A stretch of DNA of 54,695 nucleotides from JANPBY01 sp963851405 (GCA_963851405.1 CAWKPB010000002.1:1-54695); one strand, 5' to 3'; counted from the first letter of the stretch, positions 33,851 through 42,997 are shown. Notes: generated from the sequence alone by a model not told the origin. Program-made: numbers and translations.

Positions 33851-35755
33851 TTAGTGGACGCCGCCTGCCGTGCAGGGGCACCCACGGTGACGGCCGCGGA
33901 TGTTGTCGTGCGCGAGCCGGCCCTTGCCGGTGGCCAGTGCGGCGGCCGAGGCCAGTTCCAGCGAACGTGCCACCCGGCGCCCAGCCGTGCTCTCCAACTC
34001 GAACACCGCCTCGCCGCCGACCATGGTCAACCGCGGCTGCGCCTTGTGGATGTTCTTCACCGGGATGCGCGTCACGTCGCGGTCGAGCAGCACGAGGTCG
34101 GCCTGCTTGCCCACGTGCAACGTGCCGGTCGTCTTCTCCTGGTGCAGTTGGTACGCCGTGCCGCGGGTGTGCATCTTCAGAGACTGGAATCGCGAGATGC
34201 CCTCGTCCGGGCCGAGCGGCGCGTCCTCGCCGTACAGGCCGAAGCGGTCGATCGCGGTCTGCACCTGGTTCCACGGGTACAGGGGGTCGACCGGCCAGTC
34301 GGATCCGCCGGCCAGTCGCGCGCCCGCGTCGAGCATGCTCTTCGCCGGGTACATCCGGGCGTGCCGCTTCGGGCCGATGAACGGCAGCAGCGCCTCCATC
34401 GTCCAGACGTTGCGGGCGGCCCACTGCAGCTGCATGTCGGGGACCACGTCGAGCTTGGCGAAGCGCCCGTAGTCGGCCGGGTGCACGAGCTGCAGGTGGG
34501 CGATGGTGTGCCGGTTGCCCCGGCGGCCGTTGGCGGCCAGCGCCATTTCGTAGCCGTCGAGCGCAGCCCGTACGGCTCCGTCACCGATGGCGTGGGCGTG
34601 CACCTGCCAGCCGGCCTTGTCCATGACCGTCGCGAAGCCGCCGAGGGTGGCGGCGTCGGCGTAGAGGTCGCCGTAGTTGTCGGTGGGGTTGCCGTCCCCG
34701 TCGAGGTACGGGCGCAGCAGCGCGGCCGTCTGCGCGGGGTATTCGATGACGCCGTCCATGAAGACCTTGACGGTCCCGAACGTGAGGTTCGGCACCGAGG
34801 CGTACTGGTAGGCCAGGCGGCGCGACCGATGCAGCACCGCGCGCGGGTCGGCCACCTCTTCGGCGGCGACCAGCAGGGCGGGCCGGACGCGCTGGGGGAG
34901 TTGGCCGTTCTCGGCGAGTGCTTGGTAGAAGTCCAGCTGCCACGGGTCGACCCACGCGTCGAGGATCGAGGTGACACCGCCGGCCGCCATCTGGGCGAAC
35001 GCGGTGGCGAACGCCTCGTACATCTGCTCCGGCGTGGCCTCGGGCAGGTATTGGCGGACCAGGTCTTGCGCGGAGTCCTTCAGGACGCCGGTCGCCTCGC
35101 CCTGGCTGTCGCGCACGATCTCGCCGCCGGCCGGGTCGGGCGTGCTGTCGGTGATGCCTGCGATCTCCAGCGCCTTGCTGTTGACCCATAGGTTGTGGCC
35201 GTCGGAGCCGTTCAAGGCGATCGGTCGCGCCGACAGGCCGTCCAGCAGGTCCTTGTGCGGGAGCGCGTCGCTGGGGCAGCCCGCGGGGTTCCAGGCTTCG
35301 ACCAGCAACCACGAGTCGGGCTCTTCGCCGAAGGCAGGGTCGGCCAGGAAGAACTCGACCGCGCCGCGGACCTCGGCGGCGGTCAGCTCGGCGTCCTCGA
35401 TGGAGGGGTTGAGCGAGCGCAGCCCGGCATACATCGGGTGGGCGTGGCCGTCCTGCAGCCCGGCCATGACGGTGCCGCCCTCGCCGTCGATGACCTGCGT
35501 CTTGGACGTCTTCAACGACCGCAGCGACTTGTACGAGCCGACGCCCAGGATGCGCCCGTCCTTACCGACTGCGATGGCTTCGGCGATGGTGTTGCGTCGG
35601 TTGCCGACGAAGACGCGGGCGTTGCCGATGATCGTCGCTGCCCCCTGCCGGCCGGAGGAGGCGGCCGAGGCGAGGCTTGGCGTCAGGCTCAGCGCGGCGC
35701 CGGCCGTGACGGCGCCGGCTCCTCCGATGAACTGCCGGCGGTTGATCGCGTTCAT
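33851..35755 (-). CDS. Tat-exported YtcJ-like amidohydrolase
   Basis: 634 residues from the ATG at 35755, which overlaps the stop of the upstream TetR gene. The twin-arginine signal is NRRQFIGGAGAVTAGAALSL, followed by Ala-x-Ala. Amidohydrolase-3 metal motifs are present: GLQDGHAHP, WQVHAHAIGDGAVRAALDGY, NRHTIAHLQLVHPADYG and GSDWPVDPLYPWN. Relatives hydrolyse amides, N-acyl amino acids or exoenzyme substrates with a mono- or dinuclear zinc centre. An exported location suggests an environmental substrate. It is probably repressed by the TetR protein encoded with it. Confidence 0.85.
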   Translation of the reverse strand: MNAINRRQFIGGAGAVTAGAALSLTPSLASAASSGRQGAATIIGNARVFVGNRRNTIAEAIAVGKDGRILGVGSYKSLRSLKTSKTQVIDGEGGTVMAGLQDGHAHPMYAGLRSLNPSIEDAELTAAEVRGAVEFFLADPAFGEEPDSWLLVEAWNPAGCPSDALPHKDLLDGLSARPIALNGSDGHNLWVNSKALEIAGITDSTPDPAGGEIVRDSQGEATGVLKDSAQDLVRQYLPEATPEQMYEAFATAFAQMAAGGVTSILDAWVDPWQLDFYQALAENGQLPQRVRPALLVAAEEVADPRAVLHRSRRLAYQYASVPNLTFGTVKVFMDGVIEYPAQTAALLRPYLDGDGNPTDNYGDLYADAATLGGFATVMDKAGWQVHAHAIGDGAVRAALDGYEMALAANGRRGNRHTIAHLQLVHPADYGRFAKLDVVPDMQLQWAARNVWTMEALLPFIGPKRHARMYPAKSMLDAGARLAGGSDWPVDPLYPWNQVQTAIDRFGLYGEDAPLGPDEGISRFQSLKMHTRGTAYQLHQEKTTGTLHVGKQADLVLLDRDVTRIPVKNIHKAQPRLTMVGGEAVFELESTAGRRVARSLELASAAALATGKGRLAHDNIRGRHRGCPCTAGGVH

Positions 35756-36430
35756 TCGGTCTCCTTGGACGGGGTGGGTAGTCGGGTGGCGACACCGTCG
35801 AGCAGCAGCTCGAGGGCGAAACTGAAGGATTCGTAGTCCTCGTCGAGGAACGCGCGGGCGGCGTGGATGTTGGGGTAGGTCTGCGCCGGCAGTCGCTGGT
35901 AGGTGGTGGTCCACGCGCTCGCGTCACGCGCCCGTACGTCTTCGGGCAGCGCGAGCTCCGCGGCGTTGAAGCCACACCACGCGAGGACCGTGTCGGCCAG
36001 CGCCCGCCAGATGGCGACCGCCTCCTCGATCGAGAAGCCCGCCCCGGTGAGGGTAGCCAGCAGGCTCTCGATGCCGCGGGCCTCCTGCTCGCCCTGCGTC
36101 GTACGCACGCTGACGAGGACGGCGAGGCGCGGGTGGCCCACCAGCGCGTCCATCAGGGCGTGAGCCATCTGCCGCAGGTCGTCGCGCCAGTCGCCTCGGC
36201 TGAGGGTCAGCCCGCTCCATCGACTCACCGATCAGGCGATCGCCGAGGGCGAGCAGGAGGTCGTCTTTGCTGCGGAAGTAGCGGTAGGCCGCGGTGTGGT
36301 CGGCCCCGAGTTCGGCGCCGAGCCGACGGAAGGTCAGCTCGTGGTCACCCTCGCCGTCGATGATCTCCTGCGCGACGTCGAGGATCCGCTCGCGCGAGAG
36401 CGCGGTGGGCTGCTCCGTCAGGGTCGGCAC
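35752..36430 (-). CDS. TetR/AcrR-family regulator, one frameshift
   Basis: The N-terminal part is in one frame (GTG 36430: SRERILDVAQEIIDGEGDHE, HTH FRRLGAELGADHTAAYRYF, then SKDDLLLALGDRLIGESMER). The rest is in another (GLTLSRGDWRDDLRQMAHAL ... FALELLLDGVATRLPTPSKE). The shift lies near 36200-36225. Together they make about 225 residues, normal for TetR proteins. The stop overlaps the amidohydrolase start. A perfect 17-bp palindrome lies 29 bases upstream, so autoregulation plus control of the amidohydrolase is likely. The shift may be a sequencing error or a real inactivation. Confidence 0.8.
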
Positions 36431-36459
36431 GGGGTGACTTTCCCTGACCCTTTGGGTTC

Positions 36460-36476
36460 TGTCAACAGTGTTGACA
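36460..36476. promoter_or_regulatory. TetR operator, perfect 17-bp palindrome
   Basis: TGTCAACA, G, TGTTGACA: two exact 8-bp half-sites around one base, centred 38 bases upstream of the TetR GTG. The TTGACA within it, read toward the TetR gene, is a consensus -35 box, so a bound dimer would block the promoter. Confidence 0.7.
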
Positions 36477-36590
36477 CCGCCGGTGACGAGGCGTGACGCA
36501 CTGTGACGGCGCCCCGCGTCGACGAGGGCCGGATGGGTGAGGGTCCGCGTGGGCTGATCGTCGGCGGGACCTAGCCCCGCAGGGGCTCAC

Positions 36591-37613
36591 TCAGGCCGAG
36601 GATGGCGGCGGGCGAAGGAGATTGCCGGCCGACGCGAGGATGTTCCACGCCTGCTCGGCCATCTCTTCGACGATGGTCGCGGCCGGCTGGGTGTGGGTCA
36701 CTAGACCAACGCCCTGGCCCGCATACAGGGCCATCTCGCCCACGTCTCCTGCGCTGCCCGGCTTCGGCGAATTGACGTGATACCTGAGGATCGGGCTGCC
36801 ATCGGCCTCAACGGCCACGGCATCGTCCTCGCCCGGCCGCTGTCCCCACGGAGGCTGGCCGGCCTCGTCCCACACGCGGGTGGTGTTGGTGCTCAAGGTT
36901 CGGGCGGGCGCGTCCTCCCAGCCCCGGTCGTACGCGATGCCGATGGTGGTGTCGGTCTCCGCGGCAGCCAGCAAGCGCTCCTGGTAGGTCGGGTGTGCGG
37001 CGATCTCGTCGCTCGCGAGGAACCGAGTGCCGACCCAGACCCCGGCGGCGCCGAGCGTCAGCATCGCCGCAAAGCCGCGCCCATCCGAGATCCCGCCGGC
37101 AGCTATGACGGGCACGGGCGCCACAGCGTCGACGACCCGAGGGACCAGCGGAAGCGTGGCTACCTCTCCCCACACGTGACCGCCCGCCTCCCAGCCCTGG
37201 GCGACGATCACGTCGACTCCGGCGTGGCGAGCGGCGGTCGCCTCCTCGGCGCTCCCGACTGTCGCCATCACCAACCCGTCGGCCTGGTGAACCTGGTCGA
37301 CGTAGGGGGCTGGGTCACCCCAGAACAGCGACACGATTCGTACGCCTTCCGCCAGGCTCAGGGCCACGCGCTCGTGCTGGTCCTCGTTCGCAGCCAGGTT
37401 GACGCCGAACGGTCGGTCCGTCAGCGACCCAACCTCGCGGATCAGTGCTCGCGCCTCGTCGGGTTCGCGCCAGCCCACGGAGACCATGCCGAGCCCACCG
37501 GCGTTCGAGACCGCGGCGGCGAGCTCGGGGCCGACCGCGTCCCCCATGGGCGCCTGGACGAGGGGGACCGTGATGTCGAGCAGGCGAGTCAGCGAAGTGT
37601 CGAAACCAGGCAC
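36591..37613 (-). CDS. Nitronate monooxygenase / 2-nitropropane dioxygenase-like FMN protein
   Basis: 340 residues from a GTG at 37613 with GAGGAGGAGTTCC before it. TIM-barrel FMN motifs are present: VPLVQAPMGDAVGPELAAAV, SNAGGLGMVS, AQGWEAGGHVWG and the phosphate-binding VIAAGGISDGRGFAAMLTLG with AAGVWVGTRFLAS. Known relatives oxidise nitronates such as propionate-3-nitronate, though many act as enoyl-reductase-like proteins. The substrate is not decided. An open frame continues upstream of the GTG but shows no family similarity. Confidence 0.85.
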   Translation of the reverse strand: MPGFDTSLTRLLDITVPLVQAPMGDAVGPELAAAVSNAGGLGMVSVGWREPDEARALIREVGSLTDRPFGVNLAANEDQHERVALSLAEGVRIVSLFWGDPAPYVDQVHQADGLVMATVGSAEEATAARHAGVDVIVAQGWEAGGHVWGEVATLPLVPRVVDAVAPVPVIAAGGISDGRGFAAMLTLGAAGVWVGTRFLASDEIAAHPTYQERLLAAAETDTTIGIAYDRGWEDAPARTLSTNTTRVWDEAGQPPWGQRPGEDDAVAVEADGSPILRYHVNSPKPGSAGDVGEMALYAGQGVGLVTHTQPAATIVEEMAEQAWNILASAGNLLRPPPSSA

Positions 37614-37642
37614 GGAACTCCTCCTCGCTGCTGGCCTCGCCT

Positions 37643-38194
37643 CTAGACGGAGGCGGGCTCCGCAGCCATCATGCCGTCGGGCGCCCTGATCGCGACCACG
37701 GCGGCGGCCAGCCACGTCACCAGCAAGATCGGTCCGCCGGCTGGCTCGAAGGCCAGTTGCCCCGCGAGGGTCGCGACGGCGACCAGCGCGAGGGCTCGCC
37801 ACGAGCCGACGCCCTTCCACACCATCACCACGGTCAGGGCAATCAAACCGACCAATGAGAGCCACAGGCCACCGATGAACAGCCAGAACGCAGGCTCCCA
37901 GCCGAGGCCGTCTTCGAGGATGTTGGCCACCGCGCCCAAGAGCGCGCCGGTCGCGGGAACCATCGCGACCCGGAAGACCAGTCGGCTGCCCATCAGGCCA
38001 GCGAGTACGGGCAACGCGAACGCCAGGGTCAACAGAGCGACGCTGAACCCGATCACAGCGGCCCAGTCGTTGAGAGTCTCGGGGTCCTGGTAGTCGACGC
38101 TGCCCACCTGCAGCCAGCGCAGGAAGAACAGCACGCCCACGGCGCCGAACAGCGCGGCGCGCCAGCGAGGGGAGAGCGTGGGACCGAGGATCAC
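37643..38194 (-). CDS. Polytopic membrane protein, unknown function
   Basis: About 183 residues from a GTG at 38194. There are six hydrophobic segments (for example WRAALFGAVGVLFFLRWLQV, VIGFSVALLTLAFALPVLAG, GLWLSLVGLIALTVVMVWKG, GGPILLVTWLAAAVVAI). The frame is open further upstream and an ATG near 38255 could also serve, so the start is uncertain. No family is recognised. It lies 29 bases downstream of the nitronate monooxygenase start region, on the same strand. Confidence 0.5.
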   Translation of the reverse strand: MILGPTLSPRWRAALFGAVGVLFFLRWLQVGSVDYQDPETLNDWAAVIGFSVALLTLAFALPVLAGLMGSRLVFRVAMVPATGALLGAVANILEDGLGWEPAFWLFIGGLWLSLVGLIALTVVMVWKGVGSWRALALVAVATLAGQLAFEPAGGPILLVTWLAAAVVAIRAPDGMMAAEPASV

Positions 38195-38344
38195 CGGGTG
38201 AGCATGGCCTAGTTCCGAACGCAGTGCTGGACTTTGGCGGTCAGCGGGGGAGGGCATCCTCGAGGCACGTACGATGGGGCCGGTCCCTGGCCGACTGTGG
38301 CTGCCAGCCGAGCGAGCACGCACGACCACGATGGGGAGCGCCCG

Positions 38345-38428
38345 ATGACGCTTGAGGACAACGTCGTGATCCCGCCTTGTCGCTGGCTGTCGACCGTGGG
38401 TAAGGGGCTGGCACATTCCCAGTCGTGA
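38345..38428 (+). CDS. Possible 27-residue leader peptide
   Basis: ATG 38345 is preceded by GGGGAGCGCCCG, a good ribosome-binding site, and opens a 27-codon frame (TLEDNVVIPPCRWLSTVGKG and on) ending in TGA. It lies in the 295-base gap between the divergent membrane gene and the DUF4012 gene that heads the surface-polymer locus. It could be a translated leader or chance; no similarity is known. Confidence 0.25.
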   Translation: MTLEDNVVIPPCRWLSTVGKGLAHSQS

Positions 38429-38489
38429 GGGCTCGCACTCGAAGCCCCGGGGGCGTAGGAGACCGCGCTGGCTGATCGCGTTCATCGGG

Positions 38490-40319
38490 TTGGCGGCGGT
38501 CCTGTTTGCGGGTGCGCTCTGGTTTGGGCTCAGCGCCCGTTCGGCCTACAGCAACCTGACGGCGAGCCGGGACGACCTGGTGGCCGCGCAAGACGCGATC
38601 GCCGCTACTGACTTGGCCGCCGCACAACAGTTCTTGACTGACGCAGCCGATCACGCCGAGGCCGCTGCGGGGCAGGTCAATGGCCCGCTGTGGGACCTGG
38701 CGGCCGCTGTTCCCGTGCTGGGGGACACCCCGGAAGCGGTCCAGGCGGTGGCGACCTCACTCGACCAGGCACTCTCCTCGTTGGCCCCGGCAGTTGGCGT
38801 GCTCGGCGACCTAGACCCCGAAACCCTTGTCACCGACGGCAGCACGATCAACGTGGCGGCCCTGCAGAACGCGGTCGAACCACTGGAAGCCGCCCAAGCG
38901 GGAGTCGCCCAGGCCACCCAAACGCTTGGGTCAGCGCCGTCCAAGGCAGACGGAGCCCGCGTCCCCGGCTCGATCGATGACGCCGCGACGCAGCTCGCCG
39001 ACCAGCTGACCCAGCTGGACGACACCCTCGCCAACGCCACGCAGGTCGCCACGCTCGTGCCGCCGTTGCTCGGTGTGGATGGCCCGAAGCGCTATCTCGT
39101 ACCGATCCTCAACCCCAACGAGGCCCGCGGCACGGGCGGGTTCCTCGGCACCTACGCGATCATCTCCGCGGACCAGGGTCGGATCACGGTCGAGAAGATC
39201 GGCAGCAACCCCGATTTGCCCAACGTGCCGGAGACCCCGCCGGAGCTCGGTGCCCAATACATCAAGCGGTACGGCTCCGGTGAGCGCTTGACGCCCAACT
39301 TCAACATCTCCCCGCACAACCCCGCGGCCGGTCTGCTCTGGGTGAAGTCGTGGGAGGAGAAGACCGGCGAGGTGCTCGATGGCACCATCTCGGCCGACGT
39401 CGTCGCCCTCGGTGATTTGGTCACCGCCACGGGGGAGGAGGTCACCCTGCCCGACGGCACCTCGCTCACCGGTGAGGAGCTCACCTACTTCGCCATCCAG
39501 GGGATCTACGAGCAGTTCCCCGATGCGGCGGACCGGCCGGCCCGCAAGGCCTTCCAGGAGGCCGTCACGAAGGAGGCCTTCGACGTCGTGACCACCTCCA
39601 CCCAGGGCCGTACGGCCCTGGCGTCGGCAATTGCCCAGGCGCTCACCGAGCGCCGGATCCAGATCTGGGCGACCGACGAAGCCCTCCAACAGCAGGTGCT
39701 CGACGCGGGGATCGGCGGCACGCTGGCAGTGCCGGACGGGCACAACATCACGTTCGTGGCGATCAACACCTCGGCGGCGAAGTTAGACGCGTTCCTCGAG
39801 CGGTCGCTGACCTACCAGGTGGGTCGCTGCCCGGATCCGAACAGCGGCCGGGTCTACTCGACCATGACGGTTGGCCTCACCAGTGCGATCCCCGAGGGCA
39901 GGGAGATCCCCAACTACGTGGCGGGGGCCAGGCGCGGCCCGGACGGGCCGATCAACTCCACCCTGGCGCAGCTCTACCTGCCCCTGGGGGCGGAGGTGCT
40001 CGAGGTCCTCGTGGACGGGAAGTCGTCGAGCTACCAGACCTTCAAAGAACAAGACCGCGCCGCGGTGGTTCTAGCTCTCACCCTGCCGCCGCGCGAGGAA
40101 CGGACCATCGAGATCCAGTTCAGCGAGCCAGCGGACGATGGCCCGGCGACGGCGCCCCAGCAACCCCTGGGCAGCGATCAGGAGACGACGATCGTCGACG
40201 TCAACTGTGGCGAGTCCAACCCGGCCGCCGAAGGCACCGAGCCCGACCCGAGTGACACCGCTGACCCGCTCGACGACCCGTTCGGGCCACTCGTACCGCT
40301 CGGTGGCGGCTCGGGCTGA
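38490..40319 (+). CDS. DUF4012 domain membrane protein
   Basis: About 609 residues. One N-terminal transmembrane helix (AVLFAGALWFGLSARSAY) is followed by a long helical Ala-rich stretch and then the DUF4012 domain (RYLVPILNPNEARGTGGFLG, PHNPAAGLLWVKSWEEKTGE). It ends in an acidic, Pro- and Asp-rich tail. DUF4012 proteins are typical of actinobacterial exopolysaccharide loci; the biochemical role is unknown. The only usable in-frame start is TTG 38490, yet the frame already encodes RWLIAFIG immediately upstream, so the true N-terminus is probably longer and its start has been lost. Confidence 0.78.
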   Translation: MAAVLFAGALWFGLSARSAYSNLTASRDDLVAAQDAIAATDLAAAQQFLTDAADHAEAAAGQVNGPLWDLAAAVPVLGDTPEAVQAVATSLDQALSSLAPAVGVLGDLDPETLVTDGSTINVAALQNAVEPLEAAQAGVAQATQTLGSAPSKADGARVPGSIDDAATQLADQLTQLDDTLANATQVATLVPPLLGVDGPKRYLVPILNPNEARGTGGFLGTYAIISADQGRITVEKIGSNPDLPNVPETPPELGAQYIKRYGSGERLTPNFNISPHNPAAGLLWVKSWEEKTGEVLDGTISADVVALGDLVTATGEEVTLPDGTSLTGEELTYFAIQGIYEQFPDAADRPARKAFQEAVTKEAFDVVTTSTQGRTALASAIAQALTERRIQIWATDEALQQQVLDAGIGGTLAVPDGHNITFVAINTSAAKLDAFLERSLTYQVGRCPDPNSGRVYSTMTVGLTSAIPEGREIPNYVAGARRGPDGPINSTLAQLYLPLGAEVLEVLVDGKSSSYQTFKEQDRAAVVLALTLPPREERTIEIQFSEPADDGPATAPQQPLGSDQETTIVDVNCGESNPAAEGTEPDPSDTADPLDDPFGPLVPLGGGSG

Positions 40320-40363
40320 CGATCGACGGAACGACGTTGGGCTCGAAGTAGTCGGGCCAGGAC

Positions 40364-41023
40364 CTACCTGGTGAGCTGGACCGCGTTGGAGTTGGCCCAG
40401 CCGTAGGCGTACTTGCCGAAGCAGTGCGCCCGATACTTGCCCTCGGGCAAGTTGATGGTCTTGGTCTCCTTGGGTCCCTGGGTCTTGTACCCCTTGTTGT
40501 AGCGGAACCACTTGCCGTTCTTCTTCACGTCGATCTTGAACGAGTAGTACTTGTCACCCGACAAGTTCGGACCAACGTTGACCTTGATCTTGTTCTTCCC
40601 ATCGACGGTCTTGGCCTGGCAAGACACCGCCTTGCCGCCGTTGAGCTTGACGGTCTTGGAGTTCGCGGTGGTGTAGCCGTACTTGCCGATGCAGTGGGCC
40701 CGGTACTTGCCCTTGGGCAGGGTGAGCTTCTTGGTTTCCTTCGGGCCTTCGGTGTTGTACTTCTTCAGGTAGCGGTACCACTCGCCGCGCTTCTTGACGT
40801 CCATCTTGAAGGAGTAGAACCGGTCGCCGGGCTGGTTCGGGCCCATGTTGATCTTGACCTTGCCCGCGCCGTTCAACTTCTTGATCTTGCACGTGACTGG
40901 CGTGACACCCGGGGGGTAGGCGTCTCCAGGAGCGGCCGTTGCCTGCGTCACACCCGACAGCGAAAGGACCAAACCGAGGCCAATACCTGCGGCGGCGAGC
41001 TTGGTACGGAAGCTCGAAATCAT
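40364..41023 (-). CDS. Exported protein with two tandem lysine-rich repeats
   Basis: 219 residues from the ATG at 41023. A signal peptide (KLAAAGIGLGLVLSLSGVTQ, then ATA-A) precedes two homologous units of about 85 residues. Matching stretches are VTCKIKKLNGAGKVKINMGP with VSCQAKTVDGKNKIKVNVGP, then YSFKMDVKK with YSFKIDVKK, EGPKETKKLTLPKGKYRAHC with QGPKETKTINLPEGKYRAHC, and GKYGYTTANS with GKYAYGWANS. Each unit has two cysteines that could pair. The protein is very basic and beta-rich, and may bind an acidic surface polymer. No family is recognised. It is convergent with the DUF4012 gene. Confidence 0.72.
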   Translation of the reverse strand: MISSFRTKLAAAGIGLGLVLSLSGVTQATAAPGDAYPPGVTPVTCKIKKLNGAGKVKINMGPNQPGDRFYSFKMDVKKRGEWYRYLKKYNTEGPKETKKLTLPKGKYRAHCIGKYGYTTANSKTVKLNGGKAVSCQAKTVDGKNKIKVNVGPNLSGDKYYSFKIDVKKNGKWFRYNKGYKTQGPKETKTINLPEGKYRAHCFGKYAYGWANSNAVQLTR

Positions 41024-41182
41024 CGCTTTCCCCTGTGATCGAGACTGTGAACGTGACGACGCGGTCGACGAGCGTGGACGCTTTCGGAGCCTAGCAGCCA
41101 CCCGCGCTCGGGCCGCGGGTCCGAAATGCGTCCATCCGGAGGTGGATCGTCCGGCTGGCATGATCCGCAACGTGACCAGGGC

Positions 41183-41782
41183 ATGAGCCACGACTCAGGC
41201 GACGAGATCGGCGGTCTCGAGGCAGGAGCCTCGACCGCGGCGGGTTCTGACGCGCTTCGGGTCCTGTTCATCTGCACGGCCAACATCTGCCGCTCGGCCT
41301 ACGCCGAACTCGCGGCAAGGCACCGCCTTGGCGCACGCGACAACGTCATCTTTAGCAGCGCCGGCACCCACGGGCTGCTCGCCCGCCCTATCAATCGCGA
41401 CATCGCCGAGTTCCTGCCCGACGGGGCCAGTGGTGAGGAGTTCGCCAGTAGGCGGGTCAGCGAAGCGATCGTCGCCGACGCCGACGTGATCCTGACCGCG
41501 GAGGCGGCGCACCGGACGTTCCTCTTGGAGGAGTACCCGCGGCACTTCCGCAAGGTGCTCACTCTCGGGCAGTTCGCCGAGGCGGCGGAACGAAGTGAAC
41601 TTCGAGGTCGTGAGCTGATCGAGGCAGTGGGGCGTGGGCAGCCGCCCGCACGGCCGGAGCACGATATCCGTGACCCCTATCGGCGCGGCCGAGCCGCGAA
41701 TGCCGAGGCGGCGGCCCGGATCGACGAGTTGCTCGCGGTGATGGTGCCGGCGCTGACCGAGGGAGATCCGCCGCTGCTGTGA
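41183..41782 (+). CDS. Low-molecular-weight protein-tyrosine phosphatase
   Basis: About 199 residues from the ATG at 41183. The catalytic P-loop is FICTANICRSA (nucleophile C31, R37), and the general-acid Asp is in HDIRDPYRRG. In exopolysaccharide loci such phosphatases reverse autophosphorylation of BY-kinases, and one (42994-44411) lies nearby on the opposite strand. The N-terminal extension before the P-loop is longer than usual and poorly conserved. It is divergent from the two-repeat exported protein. Confidence 0.85.
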   Translation: MSHDSGDEIGGLEAGASTAAGSDALRVLFICTANICRSAYAELAARHRLGARDNVIFSSAGTHGLLARPINRDIAEFLPDGASGEEFASRRVSEAIVADADVILTAEAAHRTFLLEEYPRHFRKVLTLGQFAEAAERSELRGRELIEAVGRGQPPARPEHDIRDPYRRGRAANAEAAARIDELLAVMVPALTEGDPPLL

Positions 41783-41794
41783 GCAGCGAAGGAG

Positions 41795-42714
41795 TTACCG
41801 CCGTTTCGCTCGAGCCATCGCTTGAACGGTCCTTGGCACCCCTGCGATGCCGCGCCGGATCCGTCGGAGTCGGAGCGTCGTGAGGTTCCCCTCACCGGGC
41901 GGGACGTGGCTGTAGGCGTAGATCTCCTCGTCGGTGAGCATCAGCGCATGCCAGAAGGTGCGCGGCCAGTGACGCTTCGGTGTCTGCGCGAAGCGCAGGA
42001 ACCACGCCTCGTACCCAACCTGGTTGACCCGCCTGTTCCACGTGTCCAGAGCCTTCGGGGTCCTGCACTGGTCCGAGTTGCCGATCTGTGACTCCCAGCG
42101 TGCAGAGGAACGGTCGCAAGGTGTGGGTCGCGTCGGTCGCGTGGGCCAAGCTGCACGAGTGCGTCCACATCGGTCGTGGACAGCACCTGCTGGGCGTGGC
42201 GCGAGAGGTCCCTTAGGGGTTCGCTGTCGGCCGTCCGGGCTGACCCTCAGGTAGTGCAGAGCCATGACCGCCACCTGACTCACCGGGTCGCACGCGGGGA
42301 CCGGCACCCGGGCCAGGGGCACGTCCTCGTGCCGATCCCAGAGAGTCTCGAAGACCTCGCTCGGGTCGGCCAGGAATCCGGGGAAGTAGTGGTGGACGTC
42401 GATCCCGATCGGCCACAGATCGCTCAGGAGGTTGACCGAGTGCGGCGGCATGATGCTGGCGTAGGTGCCGGTGACGCACCGCCGCCACCCGAGTGCAACC
42501 AGCGCGTCCGCGAGCGTGCTCGAGTTCCCGGGGGTGCACCAGCACGTCCACGTCGGCGGAGGTCCGCGGCTCCCGCAGCCCCTGCAGGGCAGCAACTGGC
42601 CCCTTGATGGCCAGCACTCGGATGCCTAGGTCGTCGGCGACGATGCGCAATCAGGGCGTGCACCAGCGGCACGGCCTCCTCGGGGCGCAGCCGCACTCCC
42701 GATTCGAGCGTCAT
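41795..42714 (-). CDS. NTP_transf_5-type nucleotidyltransferase, several frameshifts
   Basis: Rejoined from at least four frame segments. ATG 42714 opens LESGVRLRPEEAVPLVHALI. Then come LGIRVLAIKGPVAALQGLRE and PRTSADVDVLVHPRELEHA, whose KG and R-x3-D-x-D are the nucleotidyltransferase signature. GIDVHHYFPGFLADPSEVFE and a C-terminal AWFLRFAQTPKRHWPRTFWH ... RRIRRGIAGVP follow. This resembles the uncharacterised nucleotidyltransferases (Pfam NTP_transf_5) often found with HprK-related kinases and PqqD-like proteins. Its start overlaps the PqqD-like stop (ATGA). Catalytic motifs survive despite the shifts, so these may be sequence errors. Confidence 0.65.
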
Positions 42715-42997
42715 GAGGTCTCGAGCAACCCGGCCGCGGCGAGCGAGTCAGGAAACCGACGACGTCAGCCTTCGACTTCGGCGCTCGGCAGCCCGAACTC
42801 CCCGGCCACGGACGCGATCACCGCGGAGATCGAACGCGTTCCGTCTACGGCCCTCCAGATCACGGCCGCCGACGCCTCGAGGATCCGGGGCGGGTCAGCG
42901 GGATGAGTCGAGGTCGAGGACCGCGACTCGATCCTCGGACTCGACGACGCGAGGTGACCCGACGTGCCGCCACACGACGCTCCGTCCGGGCCGTCAC
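42711..42997 (-). CDS. PqqD-like small protein, split over several frames
   Basis: Read across three or four frame shifts, the minus strand gives VWRHVGSPRVVESEDRVAVL, DLDSS, ILEASAAVIWRAVDGTRSIS, VIASVAGEFGLPSAEVEA and finally DSLAAAGLLETS with a stop overlapping the nucleotidyltransferase ATG. The pattern (exposed strand, Leu-x-Asp, A-x-x-I/V-W, helix, A-x-V-E-x-D-V) fits PqqD/RRE-type winged-helix proteins, which hold peptide substrates for modifying enzymes. The start is uncertain, and a GTG overlapping the kinase stop is likely. Broken frames make this a reconstruction. Confidence 0.5.
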
